Source: JAHBNG01 sp039028975
GTDB taxonomy: Bacteria; Chloroflexota; Anaerolineae; Caldilineales; Caldilineaceae
DNA: 64,000 nucleotides
Direction: 5' to 3'
Assembly: GCA_039028975.1 (NCBI GenBank)
Contig: JBCCHB010000010.1
Location: forward strand, 62,001 to 126,000
Shown here: piece by piece, positions 55,801-62,300 of the stretch
Layout of the letters: every line of letters begins with the position of its first letter
How positions within the stretch are numbered: position 1 is the stretch's first letter
Translations under genes and position numbers: made by a program
The notes under the pieces: model-generated
Seen by the model: only the letters and a program-made list of their open reading frames with translations
The model's database searches: none
What the model was told of the DNA's origin: nothing

Positions 55801-56363
55801 AGAATCTTAAACTAGACAATAAAGATTCAGAAACCATGTGGATGCAGGACGATGGACATAAGCACACAAAAAGTTGGAAAAACGACCTGCAAGATTATTT
55901 AGCAACTAAATTGCCAAGCTACATGATTCCTTCATTCTATATAGATTTGGAGGCTCTACCATTAACAACGAACGGTAAGATCAATCGTCAAGCATTGCCA
56001 ATACCGAATTTAAATCAAGAGCAAGAAGAGTTTGTTGCTCCGGATTCGGATTTAGAAAAGCAAATTTGTGCAATTTTGTCTGATTTGGCAGAGGTAAGCG
56101 AGGTGAGTATCACACAAGAATTTGCTGAGTTGGGTCTAAATTCGGTTCATTTGGTTCAGACTGCCAATCGGCTACGCAGAGAGCTTGATGCGCAGATTCC
56201 ACTTGAGGCACTTTTTCAATACACAACAGCGCAAGCATTAGCCACCTATTTAACACAGCCAAATGGGCAAATGGCTACACTCAAAGAAGAACAAACTGTA
56301 GCGAAAACGCGCCAAAAAAGTCGAGCACAGGCACGTTTGGCACAGCGACGACGGCAGCGCTAA
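52809..56363 (+). CDS. NRPS module TubC-dock, Cy-A(Cys)-PCP
   Basis: 1184 residues. Residues 1-55 resemble a TubC docking domain. Residues about 70-490 form a heterocyclization domain, recognised by FPLTDVQHAYWLGR; its DxxxxD motif reads E204-Y-L-L-V-D209, so the first Asp is Glu. The A domain (about 530-1060) gives the hand-read pocket D-L-Y-N-M-S-M-I-W-K, the well-known cysteine code (as in yersiniabactin HMWP2). The PCP has Ser in LGLNSVHL (GGxS degenerate). No oxidase domain is present, so the predicted product is a thiazoline unless oxidised in trans. The C-terminal tail is Arg/Gln-rich (RAQARLAQRRRQR), perhaps for docking to the next PKS. A 4-bp overlap couples it to the previous PKS. 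Confidence 0.94.
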   Translation: MRPIEELLQILASLDIRLWLEDDSLRYSAPEGVMTTELLAELRTHKTQLTAFLRKSEALPTIEINEAERDEPFPLTDVQHAYWLGRQNLFELGNVATHGYAEYDCTDLDLDALSQAWQILVERHEMLRMVVTPDGQQKILLSTPLYTIQELDLTSYSEEEQERQLLAIREEMSHQVFDPEKWPLFEFRASCIDTRRTRLHLSIEYLLVDAASISRLFTEWKQLYADPSTQLKPLELSFRDYMLAKVRIEEGNLYKASTDYWINRLTTLPPAPELPFTKNFGDVTTPVFSHYPYRLEAEKWQQIKMRAQLHGLSPTEILLTTFSLALGQWSKSSSFTLNMTIFNRLPIHPQVNEIVGDFTDLNLLEIHTAQSQSLIEFGKSIQQQLRQDLDHQYFNGIRVMRALSNHNNEGRALMPVVFTSTLGVEHEDHADSVLFDMPDYSISQTSQAWLDHQISEVRGALTFNWDVIEELFPADLLRNMFDAYCGLLQRLATDEAVWHDKCISLLPQYQRDQRMAVNATNTSISTEMLHTLFLQKVADRATEPAVITSSQTLSYQEVYERANHVGHWLRSQGAKPNQLVAVVMEKGWEQVVAVLGIHLSGAAYLPIDPNLPTERRNFLLTEGDVTSILTQTRLDDALAWPGEMPRLRIDTVTPDATLPPLDIVQTPTDLAYVIYTSGSTGRPKGVVIDHRGAVNTVLDVTQRYGVTASDRVLALSALNFDLSVYDIFGLLAAGGAIVMPDPILRIDPEHWTDLIGKHEVTVWNTVPALMQMLVEYEEIQGGKMAKWQNGKVTAGNGHPATQQPCNLATLRLVMMSGDWIPVTLPDRIRALYPDTSIYSMGGATEASIWSIDYPIEKVDPSWTSIPYGKPMVNQTFHVLDANLNPRPIWVPGDLYIGGIGVALGYWKDEERTNASFITHPKTGERLYKTGDLGRYLPDGNIEFLGREDFQIKIRGHRIELGEIESTLLQHPSIDEVVVNAAGDPKGHRQLVAYIVGNENLKLDNKDSETMWMQDDGHKHTKSWKNDLQDYLATKLPSYMIPSFYIDLEALPLTTNGKINRQALPIPNLNQEQEEFVAPDSDLEKQICAILSDLAEVSEVSITQEFAELGLNSVHLVQTANRLRRELDAQIPLEALFQYTTAQALATYLTQPNGQMATLKEEQTVAKTRQKSRAQARLAQRRRQR
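55148..55230 (+). repeat. In-frame CAAAATGG tandem repeat inside the Cys A domain
   Basis: About four 8-bp units followed by CAACC-type units encode GGKMAKWQNGKVTAG…ATQQPCNLATLRL, inserted just before the LRLVMMSGDW strand that contributes pocket residues. The frame is kept. Confidence 0.75.
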
Positions 56364-56372
56364 AGAATATTT

Positions 56373-59300
56373 ATGAATAAGGATACCAGTGAGATGGATA
56401 CATCTGTAGAACAAATAGCCATCATTGGGCTGTCTGGACGTTTTCCAGGGGCGAGTACTATTGAAAAATTTTGGCAGAATCTATGTGATGGAGTGGAAGC
56501 CCTCACAACACTTTCGGATGAGACATTAGCCAAGCATGTCCCACAGGAATTGTTAGAGAACCCAAACTATGTAAAATCAAGATTTTTGTTGGATGATGTG
56601 GCGCACTTTGATGCAGATTTCTTTGATTTCACACCCCATCAAGCCCAAATTACAGACCCACAGCAGCGTCTCTTTTTGGAATGTGTCTGGGAAGCATTGG
56701 AAATATCAGGAATTGACATAACGAATAGCGAACAGTTGATCGGTCTTTATGCCGGGGCCAGCCAGAGTACATATCTACAGGATGCTATCGAGGAATCTAT
56801 CGTAAAAGGTCTTCAGCTTTTAATTGGCAACGACAAAGACTATCTCGCCACACAAGCGGCATACCGGCTTAACTTACAAGGGCCTTGTATGACGGTTCAA
56901 ACATCTTGCTCGACTGGGTTAGTAGCAGTCCATGTGGCCTGTCAGAGTCTATTGAATTATGAGTGTGATGTTGCATTGGCTGGTGCTGTATCTATACATA
57001 CGCCCCAAGAAACGGGATACCTTTATGAGGATGGGGCCATTTTGTCACCAGACGGACGTTGCCGAGCCTTTGATGCCGATGCGCAAGGAGCCCCTTTTGG
57101 TCATGGCGTGGGCGTTGTTGCTTTGAAACGACTCAGTGAGGCCATCGCAGATAATGACCCTATCTGGGCTGTGGTCAAGGGTTCTGCAATTAACAATGAT
57201 GGAAACCGAAAACTCAGCTTTGCAACATCTAGCAATATGGGGCAGTTTGAGGTCATTAGCCAGGCTTGGGAAATCGCTGGCATTACATCAGATGATATCA
57301 CCTATATCGAGACACATGGTACAGGAACCGCTGTTGGCGACCCCATTGAAGTGCGGACCCTCGCTGCCCTGTTTGAGGATGATGACTCATCCAAACAAGC
57401 TGTTTCTCAGAGTCCTCCTCGTAAACGATGTGCGATTGGCTCTGTTAAAACCAATGTCGGACATCTTGAGAATGCGGCTGGTATAACGGGTTTTATTAAG
57501 ACAGTTTTAGCTTTGCATCACCGTCAGATTCCACCTAGCCTCAACTTTGTGACACCTAACCCTGAAATTGATTTTGACCAAATACCGTTATACGTTAATA
57601 CAGATTTTGTTGACTGGGAGACGGAAGCCTTGCCTCGACGGGCTGGAGTCAGCTCATTTGGTATTGGTGGCACAAATGCACATGTCGTGCTGGAAGAAGC
57701 GCCATTGGCCGGGCTATCTGACCTACAAAAAGACCATCCTTATCTCCTGACACTTTCAACCAAAAACAGAGAGGCATTGCAAGAGTTAGCTCGACGTTAC
57801 CATGATTTTTTGGCCGAACAGCCCGAAGCCAAGCTCGGGGCCATTTGTCATACAACCCATGTTGGACGTGCCCACTTTTCACAACGATTGAGCGTTATCG
57901 GGAGATCAATAGATGAGCTACGGGTAAACCTAATGGACTATCTAGAGGCGCCAGAGCAGATAGTTCCTCGTAGCAGTATCTCTCAGGGTGATTTATCTAC
58001 CCAACGGGTTGCTCCTAAAATCGCCTTTCTCTTCACAGGGCAAGGATCCCAATATGTAGGCATGGGACAGGAACTCTATCAGACAGAACCAGCCTTTCGT
58101 GCCATTATCGACCGTTGTGATGTTGTCTTCCAAAAGGCGCATGGCCGTTCCCTCATTGAGTTACTCTACCCTGCAAGTGGGCAAGTGGCAAGTGAGCAGG
58201 TGCCAAGTGGGCAAGTAGGCAAGTTAGACGACAACCTGCAACCTGCCGACGTGCAACCTGCAACCTATACTAACGACCTCATGGAATCTCCCCCCTGTCT
58301 AACAGCAGCAATTTTTGCCGTTGAATGTGCGCTGACGGAGGTATGGCGGTCATGGGGCATTACGCCCGATATTGTGTTTGGACACAGCTTGGGGGACTAT
58401 GCTGCTGCGTATACCGCTGGGGTCTTTTCACTGGAAGATGGGCTACGACTGGTAACAAAGCGGGGACAACTGATGGAGACAGCGGTCGGCAGCATGGTAT
58501 CGGTGCTGGCCTCAGAAGCAGATCTGCTGCCCCTACTTGCTGGGTATGATGATATCACGATTGGCGTCATCAATGGTCCCACAAGCATTGTCCTGTCGGG
58601 TGGGCATGAGAGCATCACACGATTGACAGTACAATTACAGGAACGTGGCTTCAAAACACGAATATTGAACACACCTGTTGCAAACCACTCACCACTGCTG
58701 GACCCTGTGCTGGACGACTTCGAGCAAGCTGTGCGTGCTGTCACTCTCAATCCCCCTAAAATGACGGTCATCTCCAGCATGACGGGACAGCCTGTCACTG
58801 ACGAACTCACTGACCCAACCTACTGGCGGCAGCATCTGCGCAACACCGTCCGCTTTGGGGATGGGGTAGCCACACTCCACGAGGCAGGCATCAACATCTT
58901 CCTGGAAATCGGTCCTGGGACGACGCTGTTAGGGATGACCCAGGCAATTTACGATAATCAAAAATCAAAAATCGTAAATCCCAGTATGCTGCCCAGTCTG
59001 CGCAAGGGACAGGATGACTGGCGGCAGATGTTGACCTCTCTTGGTGGATTGTATGTGCGGGGGGTGGAGATTGATTGGGAGAGCTTTGATGCACCGTACT
59101 CGCAACAGAAAGTGCAACTGCCAACCTATCCCTTCCAGCGTGAACGGTATTGGATTGAGACAACCGATATCCACCAGAATCGGAGCAAGCCACAAAAGGG
59201 TCTGGCAGATTGGTTCTCGCTGGAGAATCTGGAACAGTTGACGGAAAGGGTCACCGACAAAGGGGCGTTTGACGCAAACCAACAGGACATAGTGGCCCAA

Positions 59301-62300
59301 GTTCTCCAGACCCTGGAGGCTGAAAGCGAGGCGCAACAGATAGCCAGCCAGATCGAGTCCATGCTCTACGAAGTTCGGTGGGAAGAGCAAGAAAAAAATT
59401 CCGCGACGGTGCCACCAATGACGTCCGGACATTGGCTGATTTTGGCGAACGATGACGAAATCGGCGATTGGCAAGAGGACGATGCAGAAAGGCTCGACAA
59501 TGACGTACCAGTGGGCCTGCGGCTTGCCCAGGAACTAATGGCTTTGGGCGAGACAGTAGACAGGATAACCAATCTAGCCGAGCTGGAGGAAGCACTCCAA
59601 CAGGTCCAATCCTGCTCGGATGAGGTGCTGCTGCGAGGTATCATTCACTTGTGGGCGCTGGACAAAGGAGGTAGTACAGGAGAGATTGATACACTTAAGA
59701 CAAATGGTACCGAGATTGATGTAGATGTGACCCGGCTGATGGCCTTTCAAGAAACGATTCTTGGTAGTCTGATGCACTTGGTGCAAGCCCTGGTGGAGGT
59801 AAATCCAGCGATTCATGAAGGTAGACCACATATTTGGGTAGCAACCCAAGGCGCACAACAGCTTGAGCCAACCGAGCGAGTCTCGTTTCACCAAACGCCC
59901 CTATGGGGATTGGCGCGTACCATTGACTTGGAACATGGTGAACTATGGGGCGGCATCATTGATTTGGACCTAGCTAGTAGTGCATCCGAAATCACAACTC
60001 AGTTGTTGGGTGAGATTCTAAAAACACAACCAGATGATGAAAGCCAAATCTTGTATCGCAATGGTCAGCGATATGTGGCGCGTCTTGTTCCCCACACGCC
60101 AAAACTAATAGACAACTCCATTCGGATTCAACCAGAGGGCATTTACTTGATTACCGGTGGATTAGGTGGCTTGGGCTTACATAATGCACACTGGCTTGCA
60201 GAAGAAGGTGCCCAACATCTCATCTTGACGGGCCGTCGAGGGATACGAACAGAAGAGCAGCGTAGAACCATTGCACAGCTTGAATCCAACGGTGTGCAGG
60301 TACAAATTGCCCAAGTCGATGTGAGCAATGAAGCCGAGATGGCGCAACTCTTTGCTCAAGTTGCTGACCAGGAAAAGCCATTGTGCGGCATCATACATGC
60401 CGCAGGCATCGGTAAAATGAGAGCAATTCAGGATCTGCAATGGTCAGATTTTGCCCCTGTGCTTCATCCCAAACTTATCGGTGGTTGGCTTTTACATCAT
60501 CTGACCAGAGAATGCCCCATTGATTTCTTCATTAGCTATGCATCTGGTGCTGGAATCTGGGGTGGAAAAGGACAGGCAGATTATGGTGCAGCCAACCACT
60601 CCCTGGATGGGTTGATGGCCTATCGTCGAGCCTTGGGGTTGCCGGGACTCAGCGTTGCCTGGGGACCTTGGGCAGGTGGCGGCATGACGACATCAGAAGC
60701 AGAATCTTCTCTGCAAGCTATTGGCGTTCGTTCATTTTCGCCAAGCTTGGGGATTGCGGTCCAGAAGTATCTGCTACAGACTGATGCAGTTCAATCCACA
60801 GTTGCAGATGTTGAATGGCCTCAGCTTAATGCTCTCTATCAAATTGATAAACGACGCCGATTCCTCACACAGATACCATCTGTGCAGCAAGCTGCACAAC
60901 AACATTTAGATCGTGAACAGAATGCATTAGTATCCGACACCTCCCCACTGATTCAGAGGCTTCAAGATTTGCCCCAAAGTCAAAGATTCAATGCCTTGAG
61001 TCAGCATCTTGAAGAGACGGTAGCACGTGTACTTGGGATGACAAAAAGTGGTTCAGGTGTTTTGGAACGTAGTACAGGCTTTGCCGATTTGGGGGTGGAT
61101 TCACTGATGGCAGTAGAGCTGCGCCAGAAATTACAGCAGGATCTGCAACAGCCATTGCCCACCACCATTGCCTTTGAGTATCCAACCATCGATGAGCTGG
61201 CGAACCACTTGCTAAACGATGTCTTGGCTTTGGTAGAGCCACAGAGGGTAGAGACCGAGATTCAGGTCCGCACCATCGGCATGGATGAGCCAATTGCCGT
61301 GGTGAGCATGGCTTGCCGTTTCCCTGGCGCTGATACGCCCGAAGCCTTATGGCAACTCCTCTGTGATGGTGTGGATCGGGTACAGACTGTACCCTTATCC
61401 CGCTGGGATGTGGATACATACTATGACCCACAGCGTCCCCTAACCGGCAAGATGTACATGCGAGAGGCCGCCTTTATCGAGAAGGTGGAGCAATTTGACC
61501 CCCTCTTCTTTGGAATTGCGCCCCGGGAAGCAACCGGGATGGCCCCCAAACATCGCCTTCTGCTGGAAGTGAGCTGGGAGCTATTGGAGAATGCGGGTAT
61601 CGCACAGGAAACGCTGGTGGAGAGTCAGACTGGTGTCTTCCTGGGCACTAGCGGGGAAGATGACGGCTATAGTGCGCTAAACAGTGGGCAAAGTCTGGTG
61701 AACCTGGACATCCACACGGCCACCAACAGCGGTATCAGTGTTGCTGCGGGAAGATTGGCCTACATCTTGGGATTGCAAGGCCCCACATTGACCGTCGATA
61801 CCGCTTGTTCTTCCTCGCTAGTCTCACTCCATCTGGCTTGCCAGAGCCTGCGGGCGAGTGAGTGTGATTTGGCGCTGGCCGGTGGAGCCAGCTTGATGCT
61901 CTCACCAGATGTTCATGTTGCCCTTTCCCAGATGCAAGCCCTCTCCCCTGATGGCCGCTGTAAGACCTTTGATGCCGCTGCAGATGGCTATGGACGGGGC
62001 GAAGGGGTGGGCATGGTATTGCTCAAACGGTTGAGGGATGCACAGGCCGATGGCGATACTATCTATGCCGTCATCAAGGGCACCGCCATCAACCATGATG
62101 GTCCCAGTAGCGGGCTGACCGTCCCCAACAAGCTGGCGCAGGAGAAAGTGCTGCGTCAGGCCCTCCGCAACGCCCAAATTACTCCCCAAGAAGTCTCCTA
62201 TATTGAAGCCCACGGCACAGGAACACCGCTGGGTGACCCCATTGAAATTCGTGCATTGGGGGCTGTCTTCTGTGCAGAAGACGATATTGACAATGGTCAA

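Noticed and set aside
52809..56363. Oxidase (Ox) domain for thiazole formation
   Set aside because: No flavin-oxidase sequence is found in or after the A domain. The extra sequence at 55148-55230 is repeat-derived.
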